Of a stretch of 64,000 nt of DNA, positions 63,923 through 64,000 are shown piece by piece (positions within the stretch are counted from its first letter, which is position 1; every line of letters begins with the position of its first letter). The stretch spans positions 1 through 64,000 of the forward strand of contig JABFSH010000001.1 in assembly GCA_013140705.1 (NCBI GenBank), given 5' to 3'. The stretch comes from Methylococcaceae bacterium. GTDB lineage: Bacteria; Pseudomonadota; Gammaproteobacteria; Methylococcales; Methylomonadaceae. The notes below the pieces were generated by a model that saw only the letters and a program-made list of their open reading frames with translations, made no database searches and was not told the origin of the DNA. A program made the translations under genes and the position numbers.

Positions 63923-64000
63923 ATGGCTATTGAGCAGCAACTCAAACACGCTTGCACTTACCATGAGCTTCAGTGCGTCAGCTATTTATCACTACCCATT
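63923..64000 (+). CDS. Partial ORF at right edge, unknown
   Basis: Open frame of 26 codons from ATG 63923 (MAIEQQLKHACTYHELQCVS...) to the window end, 6 bases after nifF. Contains two Cys. Could be the next gene of the nif run, but too short to identify, and the ribosome site is weak. Confidence 0.4.
   Translation, partial: MAIEQQLKHACTYHELQCVSYLSLPI

Overview
The window looks like chromosome from a gammaproteobacterial (Type I) methanotroph or a close methylotroph. The main evidence is a tetrahydromethanopterin (H4MPT) formaldehyde-oxidation cluster (fae, mch, beta-RFAP synthase, ATP-grasp ligases) lying near a large nitrogen-fixation region whose gene order (nifL-nifA, nifB-fdxN-nifO-nifQ, rnfABCDGEH, iscA-nifU-nifS-nifV-cysE-nifW-nifZ-nifM-clpX-nifF) resembles that of Azotobacter. 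No methane monooxygenase, methanol dehydrogenase large subunit or nifHDK lies in the window, so assignment to a methanotroph is an inference.

Layout. 1-5 kb: the start of an IS630-type transposase at the left edge has apparently cut off the N-terminus of cheR; cheD (no ordinary start codon), cheB and a chemoreceptor follow. 5-15 kb: mobA, a DUF302 lipoprotein, a Uma2 protein, small lipoproteins, a SoxYZ-like carrier and a metallo-beta-lactamase of the quinoprotein relay type, LemA/TPM proteins, a thioesterase, parC, and fnr close to a perfect FNR box. 15-23 kb: a long minus-strand operon for H4MPT-linked C1 transfer ending in fae, with a convergent HisA-like gene. 23-29 kb: two membrane proteins, a REP-associated transposase (RAYT) with an expanded 129-bp repeat array, a secreted protein of unknown function and a LuxR-type regulator. 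29-32.4 kb: sbcC without sbcD.

32.8-48.4 kb: nitrogen fixation part 1. nifB, fdxN, nifO, a flavodiiron protein, two 2Fe-2S ferredoxins and nifQ form one minus-strand operon with a sigma-54 promoter and two NifA sites. nifL-nifA are translationally coupled. rnfABCDGEH runs the other way, followed by bfd and bfr, and also has a sigma-54 promoter and two NifA sites. 48.4-53.7 kb: accessory island with two near-identical 633-bp RAYT elements flanking a toxin-antitoxin pair, a 5'-truncated IS110, an AbrB-type gene, a SagB-type double nitroreductase and a MITE-like element. 53.7-64 kb: nitrogen fixation part 2. A divergent NifZ-like gene and a NifA/sigma-54-controlled run from iscA to clpX are followed by a monothiol glutaredoxin-BolA fusion and a nifF-type flavodoxin.

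How they work together: Rnf probably pushes electrons uphill to ferredoxin/flavodoxin for nitrogenase. NifB, NifQ and NifV supply the FeMo cofactor and IscA/NifU/NifS supply Fe-S clusters. NifM, NifW and NifZ mature the enzyme, and NifL/NifA tie expression to oxygen and nitrogen status. The flavodiiron protein and Bfr/Bfd may help with oxygen and iron. The best candidates for undescribed biology are three uncharacterised ORFs inside the nif operon (54 aa, 168 aa, 36 aa), the 86-aa ORF between nifA and nifB, the Grx-BolA fusion, and the paired RAYT elements bracketing a toxin-antitoxin module.
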